Below are positions 50,288 to 62,013 of a stretch of DNA of 64,000 nt, piece after piece (positions within the stretch are counted from its first letter, which is position 1; every line of letters starts with the position of its first letter). Below the pieces are notes generated by a model. The model was not told where the DNA came from, made no database searches, and was given only the letters and a program-made list of their open reading frames with translations. Source of the DNA: Sorangium cellulosum So ce56. Its GTDB lineage: Bacteria; Myxococcota_A; Polyangia; Polyangiales; Polyangiaceae. The translations under genes and the position numbers were made by a program. The stretch lies in the NCBI RefSeq assembly GCF_000067165.1, contig NC_010162.1, positions 10,714,501 through 10,778,500 on the forward strand, given 5' to 3'.

Positions 50288-52429
50288 TTACTCGGTGAGG
50301 ATGACGCCGCGGGCGGCGGCGTACTGCGACCACGCGGCGGCGAGCTCGGCCGCCACGTCCGGATGAGCCGCGGAAACGTCGTTGATCTCGCCGCGGTCGG
50401 TGGCCAGATCAAACAGGCTCCAGGCGCGCGGCGTCGGGCCATAGGGCGCGCTGAGCCACAAGAGCTTCCAGTTGTCGCGGATCACGTAGCGGTGGTTGCC
50501 GTGCTCCCAGATCAACGTCTCCCCGGGCGCGCGCAGGCCGGTCGCCCGATCTTCGAGCACCGGCAGGATCGAGCGCCCGCTGATCGGCTCGACTTCCCTG
50601 CCCTTGTAGGTGGTCCCCGGGTTGGGAACACCGGCCAGCTCGAGCACGGTCGGCAGAAAATCGATCACGTGCGTGGTCCCGTCGAACTGCGGCCTGCTCT
50701 GGTGCTGTCCCGGCAGCCGTGCGATGGCCGGAACGGCGATGCCGCCTTCGGTCGTGTAGCTCTTCCACAGCCGGAACGGCGTGGCGCTCACCTCGGCCCA
50801 GCGGGGTCCGACGCCGATGTACGAGCCCGGTCGACCCAGGTTCTCGAGCGAGTTCACCACCGCGCCGGAGCGGCTCGGGTCGGTGGCGGCGAAGCCCTCG
50901 CGATTGCCACCTTCCGCGCCGTTGTCGGACTGGAAGAAGATGAAGGTGTTCTCGTACTCGCCGACCCGCTTGAGGTACTGGATCAACCTGCCGATGTTGG
51001 CGTCGAGGTTCTCGACCATGGCGGCGTAGATCTCCATGCGCCGCGCCTCGTAGATCCGCTCCTCCGGCGTCAGCTCTTCCCAGGTCTTCGGGTTGCTGCC
51101 GCCGCTCGGCAAGCGGGGATTCGGCGTGAACGACTGGGGGATGACGCCGCGGCTCTTGAGCCGCTCGAGGCGCCGCTCGCGGATGGCGTCGTAGCCCGCG
51201 TCGTAGCGGCCGCGGTACCTGTCGATGTACTCCGGCGGCGCCTGGAGCGGCCAGTGCGGCGTGGTGTACGTCGCGAACGCGAAGAACGGCTTGCCATCGG
51301 CGCGGTTGCTCTCGATGTACTGAATGAGCTTGTCCGTGTAGAACTCGGTCGCATAGAAGTCGCGCGGCGGCTGCGTGTACACGCCGTCCTCGCGATAGAG
51401 CCGAGCCTGCGCGGTCGTCGGCGGGTCGGCGAACTCGTTGAAGAACGTCGCGACGCCGGGGAGCAGGACGTACGATTTCTCGAAGCCGCGCGCCGGAGGG
51501 CTCTGATCCTCCGTGTCGCCGAGGTGCCACTTGCCGGCGATGTACGTATGGTAGCCGGCGTCTCTCAGGATCTCGGCGACGGACAGCGCGTTGTCGGTCA
51601 GGTAGCCCTCGTAGCCGGGCTGCCCTGCTTGCCGTCCGGTGCCGCCGCCCATGCGGCCCAGTCCGACGGCGTGGCTGTCGGTGCCCGAGACCAGCATCGC
51701 GCGGGTCGGCGCGCACAGCGATCCGGAGCGGTGCCCGGTGAGGATGCGGCCTTCTGCGGCGAGCGTATCGAGGTTCGGTGTGGTGATCTCGCCGCCGAAC
51801 GCGCCGAGGTCCGAGAAGCCGAGATCGTCGGCCACGATCGTGACGATGTTGGGCAACTCGACGATCGGACCGCCGCCGCCCGTGCCGCCGGCACCACCAT
51901 CTCCGCCGCCCGTGCCGCCGGCACCACCATCTCCGCCGCCCGTGCCGCCGGCATCGCCATCTCCGCCGCTCGTGCCGCCGGCACCACCATCTCCGCCGCC
52001 CGCCCCGCCGGCGCCGCCGCCGCCCGTACCTCCGCTGCCGCCGGCACCGCCGGTACCTCCGCCGCCGCCCGTAGCTCCGCTGCCGCCCGTACCTCCGCTG
52101 CCGCCGGCACCGCCGGTACCTCCGCTGCCGCCGGCACCGCCGGTACCTCCGCCGCCGCCGCCCGAGCCCGCTGCACCGCTGCCGCCTTCGCCGGTCGTGC
52201 CAGCTTCACCCGAGTTGCCACCGCCGCCGGCACCGCCCGTGGCGCTGCCGGTGCCGCCCGTGGAACCGCCCGACCCGCCGCTCGCGCTGCCCGTCTGAGC
52301 GGCGCTGCCGCCGCTGCCCGAGTCATCGTCGCCCCCGCAGCCGATCGGGCCGAGCAGCGTGGCGAGCAACCAGGGCCCGGTCGCGAGCGCCGAGCCAATC
52401 CATCGATGACGTTCGAAGAACCGCTTCAT
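50288..52429 (-). CDS. Lipoprotein sulfatase with Gly-rich linker
   Basis: 713 residues from ATG 52429 (AGGAG six bases upstream). The lipoprotein signal (lipobox IGC) leads into a ~170-residue Gly/Ser/Thr linker made of short GGTGGAGG-type repeats. The sulfatase domain starts at ~190: PNIVTIVADDLGFSDLGAFGG (metal Asp pair), LCAPTRAML (the C-x-P-x-R formylglycine site), YIAGKWHLG, PHWPLQAP, and FFQSDNGAEGG (second metal site). It hydrolyses sulphate or aryl-sulphate esters once its Cys is converted to formylglycine by an enzyme not encoded in the window. The dense tandem repeats in the linker are prone to length change. Confidence 0.95.
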   Translation of the reverse strand: MKRFFERHRWIGSALATGPWLLATLLGPIGCGGDDDSGSGGSAAQTGSASGGSGGSTGGTGSATGGAGGGGNSGEAGTTGEGGSGAAGSGGGGGGTGGAGGSGGTGGAGGSGGTGGSGATGGGGGTGGAGGSGGTGGGGAGGAGGGDGGAGGTSGGDGDAGGTGGGDGGAGGTGGGDGGAGGTGGGGPIVELPNIVTIVADDLGFSDLGAFGGEITTPNLDTLAAEGRILTGHRSGSLCAPTRAMLVSGTDSHAVGLGRMGGGTGRQAGQPGYEGYLTDNALSVAEILRDAGYHTYIAGKWHLGDTEDQSPPARGFEKSYVLLPGVATFFNEFADPPTTAQARLYREDGVYTQPPRDFYATEFYTDKLIQYIESNRADGKPFFAFATYTTPHWPLQAPPEYIDRYRGRYDAGYDAIRERRLERLKSRGVIPQSFTPNPRLPSGGSNPKTWEELTPEERIYEARRMEIYAAMVENLDANIGRLIQYLKRVGEYENTFIFFQSDNGAEGGNREGFAATDPSRSGAVVNSLENLGRPGSYIGVGPRWAEVSATPFRLWKSYTTEGGIAVPAIARLPGQHQSRPQFDGTTHVIDFLPTVLELAGVPNPGTTYKGREVEPISGRSILPVLEDRATGLRAPGETLIWEHGNHRYVIRDNWKLLWLSAPYGPTPRAWSLFDLATDRGEINDVSAAHPDVAAELAAAWSQYAAARGVILTE

Positions 52430-52994
52430 ACCTGTCTCCTTGGGAGTGCTGGAAGCGCCGCATGCCGGAGTCGAACGTCGTCGTAAGCGAGGTTCCGCCG
52501 TGATCCCGGAGGGACACCTCGGCTCGCACCCTGGCCAAACGTCAGCCGGACGCGCCACGAGAAGGGCGAACTCGGACGGTGACGAGCCGCGTGGCTCGGC
52601 CTTCACGACAAACGGCAGCGTGGCGCGTCACCGGGACGCCGGCGCGCTGCCTCGCTGTTCTCCTCGCCGCAGCTCGCGCCGCGGCGCATGCGGCTAACTA
52701 CAGCAACAGCAATGAGCACCTGCTCGACGGCACGCGCCTGCGGTCCCCGAGTGCGCGCCGAACGTCCGCATGGCCACAAGGAAAGGAGACATACGTCCGT
52801 TATAACGGATCACATGACGTTATACAAGACAATTTTCGCGGCCGGCGGATCGTCCTCAACAGCGGCGAGCCGAGGCCCTACCCGTGTTCCAGGCGCAGCT
52901 CGGCGGCCAGCGTTCGTGGATCCTCGGGCACCGCCGCGCTTGACGCCGGCAGCCAGCGCTCCTATGACATTCGCGCATCTAGATACATGAATAC
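52430..52994. promoter_or_regulatory. Divergent region with two palindromes ahead of the ArsR-metH unit
   Basis: It holds a perfect 14-bp palindrome TCCGTTATAACGGA (52796-52809) and, 11 bases before the start codon, ATCTAGAT (52977-52984) followed by ATACATGA twice. Both lie in an A+T-rich patch. They are candidate operators for the ArsR-type regulator that follows. No gene is seen in this stretch. Confidence 0.5.
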
Positions 52995-53948
52995 ATGAGT
53001 CTTTCCCAGTACATCGAGATGCTTAACCTCCTCGGGGACGAGAGCCGGATACGGCTCTGCGTGCTCCTCCGCGAGCGCGAGCTGCGGGTGACGGATCTGG
53101 TTCGCGTGACGGGCATCGCGCAGTCGCGCGTCTCGACGCACCTCGGGCGGCTCCGCGAGGCGGGGTTCGTCCGGGATCGGCGCCAGGGACCGCAGTCGTT
53201 CTATGCGCTCGCTGTCGACACCCTGCCCGGGACCGCGAAGGCCCTCCTCGATGAGGCAACGAAATCGCCCGACCCGACCCTGGAGGGCGACCAGCGGCGC
53301 CTCCTGGAGCTCGACGCCGAGCGGCGCGGCGGCCTCCCCGAGTCCTTCGCCGGCGAGATGGAGCGGCACTACTCCCCGGGCCGCACGTGGCAGTCGCTCG
53401 CGGTCGGCATCGCCGCGTTGCTCCGCCTCGGCGACGTCCTCGACGTCGGGTCGGGCGACGGCGCGGCGGCCAGCGCGCTCGCGCCTTACTGCCGCTCGCT
53501 CACCTGCGTCGACTCGAGCAGCCGGATGATCGAGGCCGCGAGAGAGCGGTTCTCGACCCAGCCCCACGTCCGCGCAGAGGTCGCCGATGTCCACGCGCTG
53601 CCGTTCGGAGACGCCTCCTTCGACTCCATCCTCGTGTTTCACACGCTGACCTACGCCGAGGACCCGCCGCGGGCGCTGGAAGAGTGCGCCCGCGTGCTCC
53701 GCCCGGGCGGTCGGGTGGTCATCCTGTCGCTCGACGCGCACCAGCAGCGGGAGATCACCGTGCCCTACGGCGAGCGCCACCCCGGCTTCTCGCCCGCCGA
53801 CATCCGCGCCATGCTCACCCGCGTGAAGCTCGATGTCGCCGCGTCCGAAGTCGCCTGCCGCGAGACGAAGAAACCCCATTTCCAGGTCGTGCTCGCCATC
53901 GCCGACAAGCCGACCCCCGGTCCCTCCAAGAGCGCCAAGCGAGACTGA
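52995..53948 (+). CDS. ArsR-type HTH fused to SAM-dependent methyltransferase domain (SahR-like)
   Basis: A 317-residue protein. Residues ~1-85 are an ArsR winged helix (LNLLGDESRIRLCVLLRERELRVTDLVRVTGIAQSRVSTHLGRLREAGFVRDRRQG). Residues ~130-270 are a class I methyltransferase fold: VLDVGSGDGAAASALA (motif I), TCVDSSSRMIEAA, and FDSILVFHTLTYAEDPPRAL, then RVLRPGGRVVILSL. Fusions of this kind sense SAM or SAH and control methionine-cycle genes in Proteobacteria (SahR family). metH begins 2 bp after its stop, so an autoregulated operon is likely. Confidence 0.9.
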   Translation: MSLSQYIEMLNLLGDESRIRLCVLLRERELRVTDLVRVTGIAQSRVSTHLGRLREAGFVRDRRQGPQSFYALAVDTLPGTAKALLDEATKSPDPTLEGDQRRLLELDAERRGGLPESFAGEMERHYSPGRTWQSLAVGIAALLRLGDVLDVGSGDGAAASALAPYCRSLTCVDSSSRMIEAARERFSTQPHVRAEVADVHALPFGDASFDSILVFHTLTYAEDPPRALEECARVLRPGGRVVILSLDAHQQREITVPYGERHPGFSPADIRAMLTRVKLDVAASEVACRETKKPHFQVVLAIADKPTPGPSKSAKRD

Positions 53949-53950
53949 TC

Positions 53951-57796
<3,846 letters not shown>

Positions 57797-57813
57797 CAGA
57801 AAGAGACACCACC

Positions 57814-58446
57814 ATGGCCATCGTTCTTTACCATCACCCGTTTTCGCGCGCCGCCAACACCGTGTGGATGCTCGAGGAAGTCGGCGTCGAGTACGAGCTC
57901 AAGTTCGTCGACATCATGGCCGGCGACCAGAAGAAGGAGGAAGTCACGAAGCTCAATCCGATGGGCAAGCTGCCCTTGCTCGTCGACGGCGACACCGTCG
58001 TCACCGAATCCGCGGCGATCGGCCTCTATCTCGCGGATCGTTATGCCTCGGGCCGCCTCGCGCCGAAGCTCGACGACGCGGCGCGCGGCACTTATTTTCG
58101 CTGGTCGCTCTTCGCCCCCTCGGTCATCGAGCCCGGCTCGATGGCCAAGGCCGGCAACTGGGAGTTCCGCGCCGGCTCCGCCGGTTGGGGCAACTACGAC
58201 GACATGATCGCGACGATGGAGTCGGCCATCTCTGGCCGTGACTTCGTCCTCGGCAAGGAGTTCTCGATGGCCGACGTCATCTTCGGCGGCACCATCGCGT
58301 ACATGCTCGACTTCAAGATGCTCGAGCCGCGCCCGAGCTTCACCGGATATGCCAAGCGGGTCAAAGCCCGCCCGGCGTACGCGAAGAGCGAGGCGCGCAA
58401 CAAAGCCGTGATGGACGAGCGCGGCCTCAAGATGCCTGGGGCTTAG
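57814..58446 (+). CDS. Glutathione S-transferase family protein
   Basis: A 210-residue GST. The N-terminal thioredoxin fold (YHHPFSRAANTVWMLEEVGVEYE) has Ser in the active-site position, LNPMGKLPLLVDGDTVVTESAAIGLYLAD supplies the glutathione cis-Pro and ES pair, and the C-terminal all-helical domain has FVLGKEFSMADVIFGG. It lies 17 bp after metH and is probably cotranscribed. Its substrate is unknown. Confidence 0.93.
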   Translation: MAIVLYHHPFSRAANTVWMLEEVGVEYELKFVDIMAGDQKKEEVTKLNPMGKLPLLVDGDTVVTESAAIGLYLADRYASGRLAPKLDDAARGTYFRWSLFAPSVIEPGSMAKAGNWEFRAGSAGWGNYDDMIATMESAISGRDFVLGKEFSMADVIFGGTIAYMLDFKMLEPRPSFTGYAKRVKARPAYAKSEARNKAVMDERGLKMPGA

Positions 58447-58766
58447 AGCGCCCTGAAGGATTGAAGCGGAGCGCCTCGGCGAGCGCCGTAGGAGCGCCGC
58501 GTCCTCTTCCTGCGCCGTGCGCGAGGTCGGAGCGTGGCGAGGCCGCAGCCAGGCCGAACGCGAACCACCCGCCCCTTGGACAGCGCGATCTCGAGCGGCT
58601 CCGCCACGACCGGCGAGGCGTCCGTCACCACTGCACCGGCAGGAAGCGCGGCGCCTCCGTCGAGGACCACGGCAGGGGCTGCGAAGGTCCGTAGGCCCGC
58701 AGCTTGCAGCGGCGCCAGTCCAGCTGGTAAAATTGCGAGTCGCTGGGAGAGCCCCTGGCCTTGCAC
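58447..58766 (-). pseudogene. Possible remnant of an IS66 TnpA-type accessory gene
   Basis: The minus strand contains VVAEPLEIALSKGRVVRVRPGCGLATLRP, which resembles the conserved end of IS66 Orf1/TnpA proteins (E-I-x-L-x-x-G-R-x-V-R-V-x-P-G-F-D). The start and remainder do not read as a complete protein. The match is short and from memory, so confidence is low. Confidence 0.3.
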
Positions 58767-58830
58767 AGGTCTGGAGAGTGAGGCAGGAGCAGAGCGTCGA
58801 TTTGGGCCTTGCGCTGTATGAAGGGGATAT

Positions 58831-59631
58831 ATGCGTTTTCGGCGACATGGAACAGATGTTACGGCCGTGACTATTCACATATCGAGCACCGAAGGGAACT
58901 CTTCGGCCGGCATCGAGATCGCCGATGTTCCACGCTCGGATGGTTCTCCTAGAATAACCAGCAGCGATCCTGATGTGGTTAGCGTCGATGGCACACCTCG
59001 CATCCGCGCCGTTGGCAATTTTTCGTTTTATCTCAGCGCGCTTGCCACAACATCAGGCAGCGGCGCTGTAACGGTGACTGCGGCGACACGGTCCGGAATC
59101 CAGGCGACACTAAGGGTCGTGGTTGACGCTGCGATAGAGTTGCCGGATCCTGCCACTGAAGCTGGAGCCGTCGCCAGACTGTTGATGTCGGAGGCCCGCG
59201 GACCTTCCCACGCGGACTACCTGGCAGCAGACACATTGGATAGCATGGGGTGGATGCAACGGGTCCTGGAGAATCGATTGGCGAGCGACCCTTCTCGATT
59301 CGGGGCACGCGGGGCGAGAAATTTGATCGACATCATTCGCGCCGCCAATCAGTTCGATGGGTTCTCCGATTATCCGAACTACGATCAGGTGGTTCGTCGT
59401 CGACTGCAGCAGATGGTCAACATCGCGAACAATGACAATGACCGAATGCAGTCCGATTTTCGAAATTTTATACAGAATGCCATTGACGTGGCTCGGCTGC
59501 GGGTCGCCATCCGGGACCCAAGCTCAACAGGCTTGTTCGGGTGGAGAGCCGCAGGGACTGGAAGCCCAGGGCCGAGGTTCGCGAGATTTCGCACGTTGGC
59601 TGGAAATACGTTCTTCACGTTCCGGCCATGA
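58831..59631 (+). CDS. Ig-like / SleB-like cell-wall-hydrolase-type protein of foreign composition
   Basis: A 266-residue protein with no signal peptide. Residues ~15-100 form a bacterial Ig-like (BIG2-type) domain (ITSSDPDVVSVDGTPRIRAVGNFSFYLSALAT, then AVTVTAATRSGIQATLRVVV). Residues ~110-200 resemble the hydrolase_2/SleB fold (VARLLMSEARGPSHADYLAADTLDSMGWMQRVLENRLASDP, IIRAANQFDGFSDYP) with the conserved Glu in SEARG. The sequence is distinctly more A+T-rich than its neighbours, which suggests recent import. An anti-bacterial or cargo effector role is possible, but not shown. Confidence 0.6.
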   Translation: MRFRRHGTDVTAVTIHISSTEGNSSAGIEIADVPRSDGSPRITSSDPDVVSVDGTPRIRAVGNFSFYLSALATTSGSGAVTVTAATRSGIQATLRVVVDAAIELPDPATEAGAVARLLMSEARGPSHADYLAADTLDSMGWMQRVLENRLASDPSRFGARGARNLIDIIRAANQFDGFSDYPNYDQVVRRRLQQMVNIANNDNDRMQSDFRNFIQNAIDVARLRVAIRDPSSTGLFGWRAAGTGSPGPRFARFRTLAGNTFFTFRP

Positions 59632-59634
59632 TGG

Positions 59635-59990
59635 AAACCTTGACATGGCGAGGCCGCTGAGCACCGCCACCCGATCGCGCGCCTCGTCGTAGGCCCGCCC
59701 TGCATGAACAGGCAGCTGTTGGCGTCGGCCACGTGGCTCCAATCGCGGCCATCCCCGCTGAGCACGCCGCGGTTGGGGCGACCGCTGACGAGCAGCACCC
59801 TCTCCATGCCCGCGTGGTAGACGAAGCGAGCGTGATCGTCGAACGAGACATCGGCGCGGTCGCGGATCTTCCAGGCACCCATGGGCGTCGGGTCGCGGGC
59901 CAAGGTGAGCGAAGCGACGTCGTCTCGAAGGGTTTGCGGCCGCGTGGAGCAGCCGATGAGCGCGAGGACGCGCGAACACAGGAGAGACAC
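59635..59990 (-). pseudogene. Truncated, frameshifted kelch-type lipoprotein gene
   Basis: From ATG 59990 a lipoprotein signal (MSLLCSRVLALIGCS) is followed by kelch/beta-propeller wording (FVYHAGMERVLLVSGRPNRGVLSGDGRDWSHV). Near 59690 the reading must shift frame to continue as AYDEARDRVAVLSGLAMS. After ~59640 the similarity stops where the A+T-richer segment begins. It looks like the 5' part of a gene cut by the import of the 58.8-59.6 kb segment. Confidence 0.5.
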
Positions 59991-60645
59991 GCAGTCACGC
60001 AGGAAATCTGCAGCGCTGATGCGACCCGAAGCGGAGCCGATACCGGGAGACTCGAGCGCCTCTCACCCTGTAAGACTGGAGCCTTCCTGCAAGGTCGCCG
60101 CACCATCGGGCGCCTCGGAGCCCACGGGCGGGCTGATCACGGCGTCACCGAGCGCCTTGCGGTGCACAACGGTGCTTTTCCAGTACGGTGGTCCCCGGTT
60201 GGGAGAGCGTGCTGGAACATCGGTCGGCTCGCCGAGCGCGGAGAGGAAGCGGGCGACGTTCCGCGGCTCGGTGACCATGGCGGCACGGTTTCCGCATCGG
60301 CCGCGGCAACATGACACACTGGCAGTACGATTGTAGTCGGGCAGTCCGGCGATGGCCGCGGTCCGGCGTCCACCCCTCTTAACGCGGCGCTCCGAAGGAG
60401 CCCTGCCAGCCATGTCCTCCCTCGGGTCCGAAGATACCCAAGGGCCGGTCGATTGGAATTGACACCGGCAATGTGAGCGTTCACATTCCAGTCGAGGGCC
60501 ATCCTTTTGTTTTGGCTCGCTCGGGTCCTCCTGAGTACCGAGCTCTTCGTCAATCTGAGCACTTTGCCAGGAGGCGGATCCCGTAAGGAACGCTCTGTCA
60601 CCTGAGGTGACTGTGGCGAGTCGCCCTTGATACGCTCGAGTCGTT
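59991..60645. other. Intergenic region with a possible transposase tail
   Basis: No complete gene. On the minus strand, complement of 60138-60275, the phrase RNVARFLSALGEPTDVPARSPNRGPPYW resembles the Pro-rich C-terminal tail of some myxobacterial transposases; this is a weak match from memory. A lac-operator-like palindrome lies at 60470-60487. Confidence 0.3.
60470..60487. promoter_or_regulatory. 18-bp palindrome resembling a LacI-type operator
   Basis: AATGTGAGCGTTCACATT: the arms match in 16 of 18 positions and the core TGTGAGCGTTCACA differs from the ideal lac operator core by one base. TTGACA at 60459-60464 sits just upstream. The esterase gene starts 200 bp further on. No LacI-family gene is in the window. 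Confidence 0.4.
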
Positions 60646-60687
60646 TTGTTTTCTTTTCACCTGATTCCGGTACGTAGGAGACCTGTG

Positions 60688-61800
60688 ATGCAAGATCAAA
60701 CGTTCAGCCGACTCGCCTTCTGTGTCACCCTTGCGAGTTGGGTCGCGATCTCGTGCGCCCCCGCCGAGTCCGACTCGAACGACGACGGAGGGGGCGGAGC
60801 GACGGCGACCAGTTCCGTCAGTAGCGGGAGCGGCAGCGGCGTTGCGACCTCCAGCAGCAGCGCGAGCGGCAGCGCGAGCAGCAGCGGCGCTGCGACCTCC
60901 AGCGGCACCACCGCGGCTGGGACCGGCGGTGACAACAGCGGCGGGAGCGGCGGGGCTGAGCCGACCGGCAGCGGCGGTAGTGGCACGGGTGGCTGGCCCG
61001 AAGGCGCCATTCCCATGGGGAACGCGCCTGTGCGGAGCGCGGGGTGCGGCAAGGCAACCACGCTGACGAGCAAGGAGTATACGATCTCGAGCTCGGGCCA
61101 GAATCGCGTGTACTACGTCGATATGCCCAAGAACTACGACATGAACAAGCCCTACCGGCTGTTCTACACCTCGCATTGGATCGGCAGCCGCTACCAAGAC
61201 GTCAAGGGGCAAGATTTCTACTTTCTCAAGCCGCAGCTGGAGGCCGACGGAGAGCAAGCCATCTTCGTGGCCCCCTCCTCGGACGGTGCGACGTGGCAGG
61301 AGAAGGACCACGCGCTGTTCGACGACATCATGGCGCTCATGAACGAAAGTGTCTGCTACGACACGACCCGCGTGTTCGCGACCGGCTTCAGTTTCGGAGG
61401 GATGATCACCTATTCGCTGTCGACGAACCATCAAGCGGAGATCCGCGCGGCCGTGGGCATCGCCCCGGCCAACTACAACATCTGGTTGCCTGAAAAGACA
61501 CGTAAGCCCATTGCCTGGATGCACACGACGGGCATGAGCGACGGGACTTGCCCCTGGGTGAACAACGAAGGTCAAAAGAGAGGGGCCAAGTTCATCGCCC
61601 TCGAAAAGGCCGAAGACAACGGCTGCACGATCCCGAACAACATCCCGACTTCAAACGGCGCGTACAGCTGCTACGATTTCCAGGATTGCAATCCGGAGCA
61701 CCCGACGCGGGTGTGCACCTTCGGCGGCGGGCACACGAACATCGACGGCAATCCGAACTGGATCCCCATCGAGTCGTGGAAGTTCTTCAAGCAGTTCTGA
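60688..61800 (+). CDS. PHB-depolymerase/feruloyl-esterase-like lipoprotein
   Basis: 370 residues from ATG 60688 (GTAGGAG upstream). It has a lipoprotein signal with lipobox ISC, a long Ser/Gly linker (~25-110), and an alpha/beta-hydrolase of the LpqC/PHB-depolymerase family: VYYVDMPKNYDMNKPYRLFYTSHWIGS, FVAPSSDGATW, and the nucleophile elbow ATGFSFGGMI (G-x-S-x-G). The catalytic His is in GGGHTNIDGNP. Several Cys suggest disulphides. It is probably a secreted esterase acting on plant phenolic esters or polyesters. A LacI-type palindrome upstream may regulate it. Confidence 0.88.
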   Translation: MQDQTFSRLAFCVTLASWVAISCAPAESDSNDDGGGGATATSSVSSGSGSGVATSSSSASGSASSSGAATSSGTTAAGTGGDNSGGSGGAEPTGSGGSGTGGWPEGAIPMGNAPVRSAGCGKATTLTSKEYTISSSGQNRVYYVDMPKNYDMNKPYRLFYTSHWIGSRYQDVKGQDFYFLKPQLEADGEQAIFVAPSSDGATWQEKDHALFDDIMALMNESVCYDTTRVFATGFSFGGMITYSLSTNHQAEIRAAVGIAPANYNIWLPEKTRKPIAWMHTTGMSDGTCPWVNNEGQKRGAKFIALEKAEDNGCTIPNNIPTSNGAYSCYDFQDCNPEHPTRVCTFGGGHTNIDGNPNWIPIESWKFFKQF

Positions 61801-62013
61801 CCGGCGTCCTCGCCGCGGACAGGCCCCTCGCCCGCGCGTGGCGCCGCAGTCGGGGCGCCTCGCCTGCAGGAGACGAGGGGCCGCCTCCAAGCGCGTAGGC
61901 GAATCAAGCCGGATCGCAGCGCGAGGAGGTGTAGCGCGGCAGAGCGAGAGGGTCGGGGTACGCCCGAGCTCGGCGCGCGGCACCTCGACATGGCGCCCTT
62001 CCCCCCATGGGTT

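Noticed and set aside
50409..51716. 435-codon alternative frame over the sulfatase
   Set aside because: Same-strand shadow without motifs; the sulfatase frame has all catalytic residues.
61822..61882. 9-bp inverted repeat between the esterase and the beta-propeller gene
   Set aside because: The arms are separated by about 43 bases and pairing is only moderate, so a terminator call is not supported.
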